A DNA stretch of 64,000 bases from Acanthamoeba sp. SK_2022b. Lineage: Eukaryota; Discosea; Longamoebia; Acanthamoebidae. The notes below the pieces were generated by a model. That model saw nothing but the letters and a program-made list of their open reading frames with translations, did not search any database and was not told the DNA's origin. The stretch covers positions 1 through 64,000 of the forward strand of contig JANDJZ010000071.1 of assembly GCA_027943245.1 (NCBI GenBank). The letters run 5' to 3'. Below are positions 46,004 to 57,600 of this stretch, piece by piece (the first letter of the stretch is position 1; every line of letters begins with the position of its first letter). The position numbers and the translations under genes were made by a program.

Positions 46004-46760
46004 TGCAGGTTGCGTACTGGTACTGATCGCAGGCAGTCGCAGATCAGTGTCGTAGTGTGCAGAAGCGAAGCTGGATGCGGTAAATTGGCCAAGTGCGAAC
46101 CGATGGCTATGTGTAGCCGTGCACCGCGTGCCGTGCCCTCCCTCACCGTCCCTTTCTTCGACCAAACGCGAAATACAGGGGAATTCATAACTATGCCCTC
46201 ACCCACAACCTGCAGCTCCGTTTTTGTCGGGTTCAAGCCCCAGCCCGGCCAATGCAATCTTGACTCAAGGGTCCTCTAACGCGTTCAGGAGCAAGCGATG
46301 CCCCGTTTGTGAAAACGGAAAACGACGTCATGCTGCTCCGCGGAGATTTCGTCAAAAAGGCGAGGAGTTCACAGGATCTGACAGGAAGGGGTTTCTATCT
46401 CTTTTCAGAGACGTTGGCTGTGGGTCGCCTGGGCCGTGAGATGGTGAATGGCCAACTGGCAGCTGTCAGGGAGCGGTCGCTCGTCGACTCGTCGAAAAGC
46501 CAACGCCAGCTCCGAGAGCCGGGCACGGAGTCAAGGCTGGCCGGATGTGCGTCCAGCGTGAGTGTCACTCGCCCATCACACCTCCGACCTGGCACACAAT
46601 CTCGAAGGCTAGACGACAACCACAGAAGAAGGCCACACACAAAAGCACCTACCTCACCTACCAGGAAAGTCATCTTTGGCAACCACCACCATCACAAGAC
46701 AAGCACAGCCCACCAACGCCCACCCACACAAACACAAGCCACCCACCCAACGAACAAAAG
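46004..46760. promoter_or_regulatory. Divergent intergenic region
   Basis: 757 bp between the secreted protein gene (-) and the small Cys-rich protein gene (+). ORFs here have poor codon usage and no recognisable domains. The last 100 bases before ATG 46761 are C/A-rich (CACACAA, CACCCAAC) like a 5' UTR. A GGGTTCAAGCCCC stretch near 46,228 superficially resembles a tRNA T-arm but no tRNA can be folded around it. Confidence 0.45.
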
Positions 46761-47174
46761 ATGTTGAGCGTTAAGAACAACTTTGTGGTGGAGAGGAACG
46801 TGCTGCTCATGCACCGCGGACCGACGTACGCGCCGTCGTATCCGCTGCTGAAGGAGGACAAGGACGAGATGCGACGGCTCAAGATGGAGCAGACGCGGAA
46901 GAGGGAGAAGGCGGGATGGGCCGACCAGCCGCAGAAGATGGAATCGAAGAAGACGATGAAGGAAGAAGAAAAGGAAGTACGGCCAATTCTGGTCGACGAG
47001 ATCTGCCATGTGTGTGCGACGTGCGAGAAGGTGACGGAGCGCGACTTCAAGTCGAAGGACGGCACCAAGTGCTTCTGCTCGTACACATGCAAGCTCAAGG
47101 GCGAGCGACCGCAGATGGCTCGCGGCATGAGGAATCAGGACGGCCTGCTGCAGGCCGCCCACATGAAGAAGTAA
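46761..47174 (+). CDS. Small Cys-rich (putative zinc-binding) protein
   Basis: Single-exon gene of 137 codons. The N terminus MLSVKNNFVVERNVLLMHRG is followed by a highly charged Lys/Glu/Met-rich segment (MRRLKMEQTRKREKAGWADQ). A compact Cys cluster then follows: CHVCATCEKV, 14 residues, CFCSYTCK. The spacing C-x2-C-x2-C ... C-x-C-x3-C looks like a metal site, reminiscent of FCS or MYND-like fingers, but fits none exactly. The C terminus is a polar helix (MARGMRNQDGLLQAAHMKK). Codon use is strongly G/C-ending like neighbouring real exons, and the upstream CA-rich leader resembles a 5' UTR. Function unknown. Confidence 0.65.
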   Translation: MLSVKNNFVVERNVLLMHRGPTYAPSYPLLKEDKDEMRRLKMEQTRKREKAGWADQPQKMESKKTMKEEEKEVRPILVDEICHVCATCEKVTERDFKSKDGTKCFCSYTCKLKGERPQMARGMRNQDGLLQAAHMKK

Positions 47175-47444
47175 AGCGAAAGCGAAGCGCGGAGGGGGAG
47201 GAGCGAAGAACGAAAGCGGCGAACCTCGAGAGGGTTGGAGCCGCGCGAGAGCCTCGCCTCCTCCAGCTCGGCTCGGGCTCTGTATGTATATAGGAAGAGT
47301 GTGTCGTGTGAAGATCTACATATGTACATAAACACGACCTCCTTTGAAAACGCATTCATTTCGAAGCAATCAACGCGTTTCTGGCCCAATGCCCGGGCAG
47401 TTTTGCGAGGTGCAACGAAAGGAGAACGCAGCGCGCGCTCTCGC

Positions 47445-47543
47445 TCACAGCGTCAGCTTGTTGGCGTCCGACTCGATGCGCTCGCCACACTTGTCCTTTA
47501 CCTGAATAACAGGAGGCAGGAGACGATGAGTAGAGTCAAAAGG

Positions 47544-47575
<32 letters not shown>

Positions 47576-48849
47576 TGTTGTGCAGACGTGGATACCTTGA
47601 ACAGGAGGTAGTACATCACCTCCACTTCGCCGAGGAACTCGCGCACGTCCTTGTACTTGATGATGAGATCGAAGCCAAGCTGCTTGAGCGTCAACTCGTA
47701 CCACTCCACCGAAAAGTGGCCTATCCGAGTTGATGAATTGGGACATACAGTCAGCGCTAGGCCCTGCTACTGGGCCACCACAGCTGTGCCCTTTGCAGCA
47801 GCGGAAGACGGGCCACGCACTCCAATACATGGTCGAGCCTCCCAGCCAGTTGTTCGACGTGCCCTCGCCCGCCTCTTCGGGAACCGAGATGAGAAGAGGC
47901 GCGCCGCTCTTCATGATTCTGCGTGGGACCACAACGTGAAACGCATTGGCAAGGAAACGTCATCAACGCAACAAGGAAAGAGGGGGAGCAAACCGGTTGA
48001 TGTTCGAGAAGAGCTCGATGTGCGTCGTCCGAGGCAGATGGAACACTGTGAATAGCGAGAGCACGCCACAAAACGAGTTGTCCTTCTGGCACCTGGTCTC
48101 GCCACCGCACGAGCAGCCAGGCGTGAGGACGAAAGGATGCGCAAGCGGATTGCGCACGATTCTGTCTCGCCATCACGTACCTGGTGAACTCCAACATCTC
48201 ACCGACTCGGAACTGCTCGGCGTAGGCTGGATACTGTTCTACACATGGCGTTTGCGAGATCAGGTGGTGAAGGCTGACAACACCACGGCGCTGATGCGGG
48301 AGAAGGACATGTACTCTTGGCCAGTTGGACCTGGCCACCACACACGGCGAATGGTTAAGGTGTTGAAGGTTGCTGTGGAGTGTAAGGCAGGGCGGTACCT
48401 GTGTCTCACATAGATCGATGCCAAGATAGGACGTCGATGTGCCGTGCAGGCGCGTGCAGATGAAGCCCGCCACCGGCTCTCCTACGACGCACCAAGAAAA
48501 CAAATGCGCAAATTAAAACGTGATTGAACTCAAACTAGATGAAAGCAACAGCTTTACCACAGCCGCAGCCCAGCTCAAGAACGACGTTATCAGCAGCCTG
48601 CTGGCGCATTTCACGTTGAAAAGATGAAGAGGGAGAAGAGGAAAGAACGGAAGCGGTCGCCGAGCCGGCAGCAAGAGATGCAAAGACGTCGTGACCATCG
48701 CAGCTGAAATCGGGATAGGTGGGCAAGAGATCTACGAAGTGGGTGAAGACGGGAAGCTTCACCAGCGATTCCTCCCTCGTCTCTTTGTAGGGCAGCGAGG
48801 CCTCCCGGTAGCCATCGCGCACCAAATTCACCAGCTCTAGAAAATTCAT
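47445..48849 (-). CDS. SAM-dependent methyltransferase
   Basis: Class I methyltransferase fold split over about six exons. ATG 48849 (MNFLELVNLVRDGYREASLP) opens a region with YPDFSCDGHDVFASL. Motif I is VLELGCGCG continuing after an intron as EPVAGFICTRLHGTSTSYLG and GIDLCET. A middle exon gives AYAEQFRVGEMLEFTRY. The block FCGVLSLFTVFHLPRTTHIE is the typical 'SLFALFHLPR' helix; then come RIMKSGAPLLISVPEEAGEG (post-motif strand), STMYWSAWP, FSVEWYELTLKQLGFDLIIK and FLGEVEVMYYLLFK. Stop TGA at 47445-47447. Splice joints around 48,170-48,400 are uncertain because more than one frame stays open. Substrate unknown; the ending resembles UbiE/type-11 enzymes. Confidence 0.7.
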
Positions 48850-49186
48850 TCACGCAATTCGTGTTGCTGGAAGCCAGTGTGATACTGAAAGAGGACAGTC
48901 TCAAGCAGAAGTTGGCACCGACTGGAAGGTCCCGAGGTACATGTAATTTGTACCTCAGCTTATCTTCTTAGCTTTCTTGTTACGGCTGTCGTGGAATCTC
49001 AAGCAGTTTCAACCCTGTCCGCACGAAACAATCTTTTTCTGTGGACGGCGAGCAGTCGGGTTGCTCAATTCTCGCACGCTCCCGGAAGCTTCGCAGCAGC
49101 CCGAGCCCTACTAATAGTTTAGGGTTCCGACCAACAGCGCATTTACCAACGTACCGAGTAAGACCAAGGAGACTAGAAACTGCGGG
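48850..49186. promoter_or_regulatory. Divergent intergenic region
   Basis: 337 bp between the methyltransferase (-) and the FMN reductase (+). No supported ORF, RNA gene or repeat seen; presumably promoters and 5' UTRs. Confidence 0.4.
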
Positions 49187-50237
49187 ATGAGGAGCAACAA
49201 AAAGTTGAAGATAGTTGCCTTCGCCGGTGCTCTCCGGAAGAGCTCTGTCAACGCCGGCATGGTCCGCGCTGCGGCCGAGCTGGCCAAGGACTTGGACGGC
49301 GTGGAGGTAGAAGTGGCCACCCACCTCATTGGCCAGCTCCCTTTCTACAACGCCGACATCGAGGCCGACGGTTTCACGGGAGTGGTCCAGCAGTGGCGCG
49401 AGGTGATCCGCTCGGCCGACGCGCTGCTCATTGCCACGCCCGAGTACAACTACTCCATCCCAGGAGTGCTCAAGAATGCCATCGACTGGGCCGGTCGCCC
49501 CGATGACCAAACTTGCTCGTCCTTCCCCACAGTGGACAAGCCTGTGGCGCTCATGGGCGCTGGTGGCGGCATGGGTATGCCCTTCTTCTGCAATTGCCTC
49601 CAGCCGTGTTATGGCCAACCTCGAGTTGCCTTTAAATTTCTTTGCGTGGCGCGGCAGGAACTAGCCGCGCGCAGTACCACTTGAGGCAGGTGGGCGTCTT
49701 TCTCAACTGGCACTTTGTCAACCGGCCGGAGGTAAACGTCAACCTGTGGGGCGGCAGACAGATAGCAGACTCCGACGGCAACCTTACGGACGAGGCCGTG
49801 CGTCCCCCTCTTTTTAGTCTTCGCTGAAAACAAAGCTTTGTGTCTATTGGGACTTGCTATTCGCGTCATCTCATCATCTCAACGGACAGACTCGGGCGCA
49901 GATCAAGTCGCTGCTCGAGGCTCTTGTCCAGTGGACCAAGCAGCTCAACACGATCAAGTTTGGCGGGAGCCCTACCCCCGCCAGCGACGAAGCCAAGGAG
50001 GAAAGGCTGGCCGAGAGCAGCAGTGTCGAGGTGAGCAGCAACGCGAGCGCCGCGGTACCACCGCCCGCGACGACGATTACAACGGCTGCCGTTCCTGCTG
50101 CTGTGGATAAGGACGCCACCGCCGAGGTTGAGATCAAGGTCGAGGGCCCGCCCAAGAAAGAGAAGAAAGAAAAGAAGGAGAAGAAGCACAAGAAAGACAA
50201 GAAGCCCAAGAAAGACAAGAAGAAGAGCTCCCACTGA
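49187..50237 (+). CDS. NADPH-dependent FMN reductase with lysine-rich C-terminal tail
   Basis: Flavodoxin-fold quinone/FMN reductase. ATG 49187 (MRSNKKLKIVAFAGALRKSS) has the phosphate-binding loop G-x-L-R-x-x-S for FMN. ADALLIATPEYNYSIPGVLK with NAIDWAGRP is the hallmark PEYN(Y/W)S-PGxLKNAIDW signature. Then come KPVALMGAGGGMG, an intron, TSRAQYHLRQVGVFLNWHFV and NRPEVNVNLWGGRQIADSDG. The domain ends near LLEALVQWTKQLN. A non-family extension of about 90 residues follows: an Ala/Ser/Pro-rich linker, then a run of KKEKK/KKDKK units ending KKSSH, stop 50237. Two introns. The domain is cytosolic in relatives. The tail could give nucleic-acid or membrane binding, or nuclear/nucleolar targeting (inference). 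Confidence 0.88.
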
Positions 50238-50313
50238 AATAGCATAAAATAGCGGCGTTGTGCACTTGAACGTCTCACACGCTTGTGGGAAGGGGGGGGG
50301 GGGTGATCGGCGG

Positions 50314-53300
50314 CTAGCCGTCGCGCGCCTTGCTGCTCTTCGACACCCGCTTCTTCTTCTCGCCAGTGGCGCTCCTGTCCTTCAGGCCGGCCGCCTTTCC
50401 CGATCCCGACGACGTAGACGACAAGCGCTCGCCCTGAGAGCTCTCCCGCGCTTCCCTGTCGCGCTCCCCGCTCCTGCTGGACCGCTCTCGGTCTCGGTCT
50501 CGATCACGATCACGATCACGGTCGCGCTCTCTGCTTCTGCTCGTCGTGGCGAGGGGAGAGGGCTCGGCCGGCTCGGCAGCGAGGCCCTTCCTTGTCCGCT
50601 GCGCGTACCACTCGTCCGACTGCGCGTCCACACGTAGCGCGTGTTAGACTGGTACGAGTGGCGCAGCACGCCGACGCGACGTTGGCCGAGAGAGCTGTGC
50701 TACCTTGATCACGTTTTGTGGCTCGGAGCCAGAGGACCTGCAGTAGGCGATGACCGCCCGCTGTATCATCTCCATCAGGCTTGCGTTCACCTGCGAGAAA
50801 TGACGTCAGCAGGCACGGCGAGACCAGTGTGTGAGAGAGGGAGAGCATCACCTCTTCGCCGCACTTGAAGCGTGGGACGAACTGCATGAGATAGCGCTGG
50901 TCCACGATGAACTGCTGAATGCCTGTTCGGTCGAGCCCGCCACAACAACAGAGGGGGGGGGGGGTGCGTGTGAGCAGGGTTGCTACGGAGGCGCACATGC
51001 GTGTGAAACTGGCCGGGCGCTCTCCACGTACCGCCCGCGCCAAACTTGGCAGACTTGGACGAGTCCTGCTCCCCCTTCTCGAAAGCCCAGAACAGCGTGT
51101 CCCCTGAATTCGGTTTGGGCCAAGCTCAGCGCAGCGCACGCGTGACCAGAGGAGTAGGGGGGTGGGGCCGTACGGCTGGCAAGTCGGGCGACAATGTGGG
51201 ACATGATGGCTGCGGCTATGGGCGTGGCGCACGCCGGGTCGAGCTCGTCGGCGATCCACTCGGCCAGCTGCTTGAGATATTCGTACAGCCGCACAAACTT
51301 GCCCGATGGCCCTTCCACATCCGCGCTCGACTGTTGACGTGGCACCCCCGTCCGCATCAGGCCGCGTGTGCTTATGCCATGCGCGTAGTTGTGTGTGTGG
51401 TGTGTGGTGTGTGGTGTGTGGTGTGTGGTGTGTGGTGTGTGGTGTGTGGTGTGTGGTGTGTGGTGTGTGGTGTGTGGTGTGTGTTGTGTGGAGGAAATAC
51501 CGAAAAGGAGTAGTCGGTGTCGTTCCACTTGAGTTTCTCAAAGACGATGTTGTGAGCACGGGTGTCGGCAAAGGAGTCCCACACACGCTTCTCGGCCTTC
51601 TCGATGGCGAGCACCACCGAGGCGCTGCGCGCTCGCGTCTGTTCCTGGTCCTTTGCCTGCATCGCACCGCACCCACTTTAAAGCGTCTGCCCCCGCCCAA
51701 CCAGCAACCAGAAGAGCAGGGCGGGCAAGCGCACGTAGAACAGGTCCAGCACGTTCGGCAGCAGGCGGTGGACAGCGACTCGACAATTCGCCAGGATGGC
51801 AAGCACCTGGCCATGTGCGCCCCCCAGTCACAAGCCCATCGCACGTCAGACCGTCGAGAAAAGATTATATTAAATGTAGTGATGAATTAAATTAAATTCA
51901 AGAGAATATAAAAACAAAAGGCGCACCTGCTTATCGTTGAGGCTGGGCGATTTGAGCTGCTGGGTGAGAGCGGTCAGGTACTCGCCCAGCACGCCGCACA
52001 CCATACTGACGACCTTGTTCACCATCTATCGCGACGTGGACGTCGGTTAGGCTCACTCTCGAGAGAGGGAGGCAACGATCGGGATCATGGCCACTTACCG
52101 TGGGGTGCAGCACGAGGGCGGCGTTGTCGGCAAAGGCCATGAGGGAAGAGTACAGGTACTTCCCGCTTTCGGAGAGCTTGAGCTCCCGCTGGCCCTCGCG
52201 TTCGTCGTCATCGGTCGACCGCGGGGACACGGGGGCGGGGGAGTCGTGGACCCAGTGCATGCGCGCCGACCAGTTTTCGTTGGCCACTTGGTTGGAGAGC
52301 GCGTTACGGAGTCTGCGTTGGGAGAACGCGAAGCAAGTCAGCAACGCACGCACGCACGTGCTTCGCTGAGGAGGAGTGGGGGGCGGGGGCACCGTTGAAT
52401 GTTGGCCTGAAGGGAGGCGAGCAGATCTTCGGAGAAGAGGAGCCACAGCTTCCAGCCAAGAGCCAGGCCCTTCTCGTCGGTGATCCGACTGAAGAGCAGC
52501 GCCACGTGCACACAACGCGCCATCGCGTGAAAGTCGTTCGACGCGAACACGACCCGCTTCAGCCGCTGCGCGAACTTGCTCACCTCCTCCATGGCCCACA
52601 CCACCAGCCCTGTGCGGTCGTTGCAACGACGTCAATGCCAGCCAGCGTGACCTCAATGACTTTGCTGACGATTGTGACGGCGGTGAGCAGGAGTGGGGGG
52701 GGGGCAATCTACCCGACGAGAGCGAGGAGTCGAGGAAGTGCTCCTGGAATTCGTCGCATGAGGCAGCGATCGTGGTGAACACGATGCGCGAGAGCTCCTC
52801 CACGTGTTTGACCAAGTCGCCGTCGAACTGCAGCTTGCGGATGTCCGCCCGAATGCGCTCCGACCGGGCATCTGTCCAGCGCCCACGTGATGAGTTGCGC
52901 GCAAGCACACATACACTCGTCACACACGAACACGAACACGAACGCTCACACGACCACAACCATGAACACGAACACGGGGAGGTAGGCACCGAGGAAGAGG
53001 TCGCGAGCGATGAGCGGCAGACCAAGGTTGAGGAGACACGTGATGAGGAGCCGATGCTCGCTCTTGTGCAGGGCGGGGCTCTTGAGATCGTGCATGAGCA
53101 GGCGGGCCAGCTGCTGTCGCTGCTTCTCGATGCGCTTCTGCAGCTCGTTCTCCTTCGGGCCCTTGTCCAGGCTCGAGTCCATCCGGGCGTGCTGGTCGAT
53201 GATGGTCTCGGCCCGCTGCAGCAGGTCCGACGCCTCCCGGTAGCGCCGCTCGCCGATGTAGACGTCGAGCTCGGACAGCAGGTCGTGGAGCGGGGCGCCC

Positions 53301-54090
53301 GCATTGCTGAACTCGCTCCCCAGTCCGCCGGGCTGTTTGACGGCCAGACCGGGCTTCGCCACCACTGCGCCAGGTTGCCCGTTAACGTAAAGCCCAAACA
53401 CAACACACATCATGCAACGTAACACAACGCACAACACACGGCGCACTACCTTCATTCGCCTGCGAAGTGACTTGAGTGCCTTCGAGCGTCTTGAGAATGG
53501 CACCGCATTTGGTCATCATGTTGCGCACCTCGAGCATGTCCTCCTCCATGCCTGCCCAACACCCACGGAGCGTCGAGCACGATGTGTCGTTAGATCGATC
53601 AAGTATCCCACTGGGGCAGCGATCACGCGGCCAACTGTCGCGACGGGGAGCGGCCACGCACTCTGAATTTCCTTGGAGGTGGAGATGAAGCGCGGGTAGT
53701 TGTGGAAGACGTTGTTCTGTAGCGCATGAGCAGCGACCTCCTTCTTCTTTTGAAGCTCGGCGAACAGCTGCCGCAGCTGCTCCTCTGTGCCGTTCAGGAA
53801 GTGCTTGCGCACCCCTATGGCCAAATGAAGAAATGATGTGCTTAGACCAGCTTTAGTGTGAAGACTAATCAGCTTGCCACCAAAATGAACTCGAGGAGTT
53901 GTTTACAATATTTTTTTTTACATTTATTTCAATTATTATTAATAATAAATCAAATTTGTGCAGAGGGTGGCGTACATTTGTCTTTGTCAAATTGGCCATC
54001 TGCAAAGGCAGACTTAAGCAGGCTGTCCAGCTCCCTTGCACTTTCTCTGTTGGCCACCGCTGTGTCCTCACGGCCAGCCGTGCCTTTCAT
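50314..54090 (-). CDS. EXOC8: Exocyst complex subunit EXO84
   Basis: Exocyst subunit for tethering secretory vesicles to the plasma membrane. ATG 54090 gives MKGTAGREDTAVANRESARE and then LDSLLKSAFADGQFDKDK, joined across an intron to VRKHFLNGTEEQLRQLFAEL, KKEVAAHALQNNVFHNYPRF and ISTSKEIQ (the Exo84/Vps51-like N-terminal block). Next are MEEDMLEVRNMMTKCGAILK, LHDLLSELDVYIGERRYREA, DLLQRAETIIDQHARMDSSL and EHRLLITCLLNLGLPLIARD. Further exons are RIVFTTIAASCDEFQEHFLD, VVWAMEEVSKFAQRLKRVVF, ALLFSRITDEKGLALGWKLW, KYLYSSLMAFADNAALVLHP and QQFIVDQRYLMQFVPRF. No PH domain is obvious. The last exon is an RD/RS-rich low-complexity tail (SRERDRDRDRDRDRDRERSS) ending SSKARDG, stop 50314. About 13 introns, one with a 7-bp minisatellite. 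Confidence 0.82.
51391..51489. repeat. Intronic 7-bp minisatellite (TGTGTGG)n
   Basis: About thirteen near-perfect tandem copies of TGTGTGG on the plus strand (CCACACA in EXO84 sense), within an EXO84 intron. The unit differs from the plain CA/TG tracts seen in other introns. Confidence 0.92.
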
Positions 54091-54172
54091 TGTCCGTCGT
54101 GCGGCTCTGTGCTGGTGTGAAAGAAAAGGGTGTCTTTATGTTATTTATTCTTTTAAATTTTATCCGCACGCG

Positions 54173-54430
54173 ATGGACGAGGAGCTACGTGCGGAAGCAT
54201 CCGCACTCAAGGAGGTTCGCTCCTCACTCGAGCGCCTTCAAGACACTCTCACAGGCTCATTGTATGCCTCCTGCCTGCTGATTCTCCCAGCCACTTCTAA
54301 TCCAAGGTCCCCACACAGACAGGATTTGGAGGCCATGGCAGAGAACATGGAACGATTCACTGCCTTGAACCAAGCTTGGGCCGTAGTGTTTGAAGGCGAC
54401 CCGCCCCTTGACGAGCAGCTATCCTCTTGA
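54173..54430 (+). CDS. Very small coiled-coil protein, weak DASH/Dad2-like resemblance
   Basis: Two-exon gene of about 66 codons. ATG 54173 gives MDEELRAEASALKEVRSSLE then RLQDTLTGSL. A 57-bp intron (54262-54318) has proper GT and ACACAG ends, and the second exon is QDLEAMAENMERFTALNQAW followed by AVVFEGDPPLDEQLSS, TGA at 54430. The spacing L-E-x-M-A-E-x-M-E ... L-x-x-W-x-x-V-F resembles small outer-kinetochore DASH subunits, Dad2 in particular, but the match is short and from memory. An AT-rich stretch and TATCCG precede the ATG. It lies 82 bp from the divergent EXO84 start, so they share a promoter. If not DASH, it is a generic two-helix protein. Confidence 0.5.
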   Translation: MDEELRAEASALKEVRSSLERLQDTLTGSLYASCLLILPATSNPRSPHRQDLEAMAENMERFTALNQAWAVVFEGDPPLDEQLSS

Positions 54431-54662
54431 CCCCACTCGCCAGCTTGAGCCAAACCTGACCTGCCAGCACGAGCGTCGTCACCTTGGGGCACGCCTTTGC
54501 CCCGCGTAGACCTCCTGGCGGCTACCTGGACGATCGCCACCACACACACCACCGCATGAAAAGGGGCCCGTTGGGCCGAGACACTTGTGCACCTTCGGCG
54601 TAAGACAACCACCAAACAAATAGGCAAGAGAATGCACTCACGCTTTGGGGGGGGGGTCGGCT

Positions 54663-57600
54663 TTATTCGACGTCGTCGTTGGCGGTGTCGGTCTCGGAGG
54701 CGGCAGCGGTGGCGGCGGTGGAGGCCACGTCGCCGCCGTCCGCGTCGCCAAACGACCAGCAGGTGATCTCGCGCAGGCATCCGGACAAGAACTCGGTCCG
54801 CGTCCGGCCCAGCGTGCTTCGGTCGCAGCCCCACTTGATGACCAGGTGCGTCTCCTCCTCGGTCAGGTGGCCGCCGGCCAGCGCCGCCACCAACATCTCC
54901 ACGATCTCCGCCGGGAAGACCGCCAACGGGCAGCCCTGCTGCTCAGTTGACTGCGGCTGATGATGATGATAAGAGGATTGGATTGCGCCACAGAACACAC
55001 AGGGTGAGTGTTAGCGCGCAGCACCAGGCAGACGGCCAGGCAGCGCGACGTATGACGTACTTGCAGAAGGACGCGAGCGCTGATAAGGACCTGGACGGCA
55101 GCGCGGGCGACGCTCTGTCGCCATTGCTTGTGGGAGTCGAGGATGGCGGTGAGCTCGTGACAGATCTGGTCCTTCAGGTCGTCGCGCCAGGGAGAGAACT
55201 CGATGATGCTCCGGTTCTTGCGAAGGGCCTCGAGGAGCTTGGCTTCCTGCGGGCTCATGATGAAGTTGTGCGCGAGCTTGATGCTCACCAGGTGACGGTT
55301 GTTGGCCATCAGGTCCACGAGCGCGTCGATGCTCTCGTCAATCAGCAGACAGTCCTCCAACCGCAGCTCCACGACCGTCCTGTTCGCTTGCAGTACCTCG
55401 CAGAGCGTGTTGGCCGCCTGCGTGGGTGGGGGGTGGAAAGGAAAGCGTTTAGCCCTGAGCAATCCACACAAGCCGTATACCCACACACGCACACGCACCT
55501 GTGGAGTGAGGGCCTTGTGCGAGAGGTCAACGAGCGTGAGGCGATCGACAATCAGGGTGGCCATCTCGTAATCGGCTTGTAGCAGAGCCAAGTAGAGCGG
55601 CGTCTCGTTGTTGTTGTTTTGTTCGTCTAGTGACGCACCGTGCGCGAGCAGCGTCTTAGCAACCTCCAGGTGTCCTTGCTCGACAGCCAGCAAAAGCGGC
55701 GTGCTGTGATCGCTGTGCGCGTTGAATAGGCAGAGAATTGGAAGAGGGTTCACGGTGAGCCGAAGCAGTGGCACAGGGCAAGTGCCAAAGTGAAAGGCGT
55801 ACGAGGAGCGGTCGCTGACCGAGAATCCTGGCTGCGACAACAAATACTTGACCGTCTCCAAATGCTGCGTGGCACAAGTGAGCCCATGAGCCCATGAGCC
55901 CAAGAAAAGGACAGGTACAGCATACCCCGGCATAGGCAGCGTAGAGGAGGGCATTCATGTCGTTGTTGTCCTTGTCGTGCAGGCTCACTCCCTTCTGCGT
56001 CACGAGGAACTTGATGGCCGTCACTCCGCCACCCATGGCTGCGTGCAGCAAGGGCCCTGCGCCATTCTCGTCCTTCTCGCGCTGCGCGATTTGGAGGGGG
56101 AAGCGCCAGCACGTCGTGTTAGTTCGCGGTGCCTACGTCAACACACAGAAGAGGGGAGCGTACCTCGAGCGAGGCGCCTTTCGAGATGAGGTACTTGATA
56201 GTGTCCACTTGGCCGGCCTCGCATGCGATGAGCAGCGGTGTGGATCCAGCACCGTTCCTCTCCGTCACGGATGCCCCGATCGACACGAGATACTCCATCA
56301 GGTCGATGTGACCTATTCATAGCATTCCCAAGAAAAGCGCAGAAAGAGGTTATGGTGAGCGTCGAGTGCGGTGGGCCAAGATGGCAATTGCTGATATGTA
56401 TGCGCACCAGCAGATGCGGCGACCGACAGAGGGCTGTCGCCGTAGGAATCTCGCTCTTCAAGCGTGGCTCCTCCTTGGAGGAGGAAGTGCACGCACTCCA
56501 TAAACCCTAAGTGCGGTAGAGAGCGTGTCCTTCAGTGAAAACGCTCTCGAGAGCGACGGCGGTCATCAAAGCAGGGCCTACCTCCTTGGCATGCGCACAT
56601 CAGTGGTGTGACGCCATCCGCATTTCGTTCGGTGATGCTGGAGTAGTGCCCGTTGATCAAAAATTTGACGACTTCGATTCTGCCCTCGTGAAGGGCGAGA
56701 AGAAGCAGCGTGTTCCCGTAGCTGTCTCTCGTATTTACATCCGCGCCCTTGGAGATGAGGTACTTCATCGTTTCCACATGACCTGTGGGCCCACAAGTGT
56801 TGACGCCGTTAGATTGGTGTTTGGTAATGAGTGGAGAACCGGGCGGCGCTGTCGTGCCTTTGATAGCAGCCCAAGCCAACGCGTTTGTGTTCTCTTCGTC
56901 GCACGCGTTGACATCAGCGCCCTTCTCGAGCAGCATCTCCAATGCCTCCCTGTTCAAGAAAAGGTTCGGCTTTCGAGGTTCTCACACATGGTGAATCTCA
57001 TTGCGCGACGAGATGAGGTTACCTGTTGTCCTTCATGGCAGCTATAAGCAAAGGCGTATGTCCCCAATCACTTCGCTCATCGGGAGAACTTCCTCCTAGG
57101 AAGAAGCGTTAAGCTGAGGAATGGGGGAAAAGCCTCGGCCATTCTCCGCGTAAGGTGGAGCACCTTTGCCGATCAACAACTCCACGACCCTGGTTCTGTT
57201 CTCCGACATGGCGCAGATGAGTGGAGTGTTGCCCTGGTCATCCCGGTCGTGTACTGATGCCCCTTTCGCGAGCAAATACTCGATCAGCGCCAAGTTTCCC
57301 ACTTCGGACGCGTACATGAGGCCCGTTCTGCCTGATCGGTCTCGTTCCTGCCAAAACGGTCAGCGCTTCCTGTCGCGTTCGTTGCTTCAAGTAGGTCGAG
57401 AACCGTTACCTTGACCGATGAGCCCTGCGACAGGAGGTATTTGACAGCCTCCACCTGTCCGTTCTCGCATGCGTAGAGAAACGGAGTCTTCATGTCTTTA
57501 TCTTGGGCTTGCAGTTGGGTCTTCAGCTGCAGCTGCCTGCAAGAGGGAAGGAAGTCAAGAAGCAGCGACTGGACGTAGATCATTTGTACATCAGGGTTAC

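Noticed and set aside
46215..46260. tRNA T-arm-like GGGTTCAAGCCCC
   Set aside because: The flanks cannot form the T stem, anticodon arm or acceptor stem on either strand.
51391..51489. Telomere-like G-rich tandem repeat
   Set aside because: It lies in the middle of an EXO84 intron with genes on both sides. The unit TGTGTGG is not a known telomere unit and nothing indicates a chromosome end.
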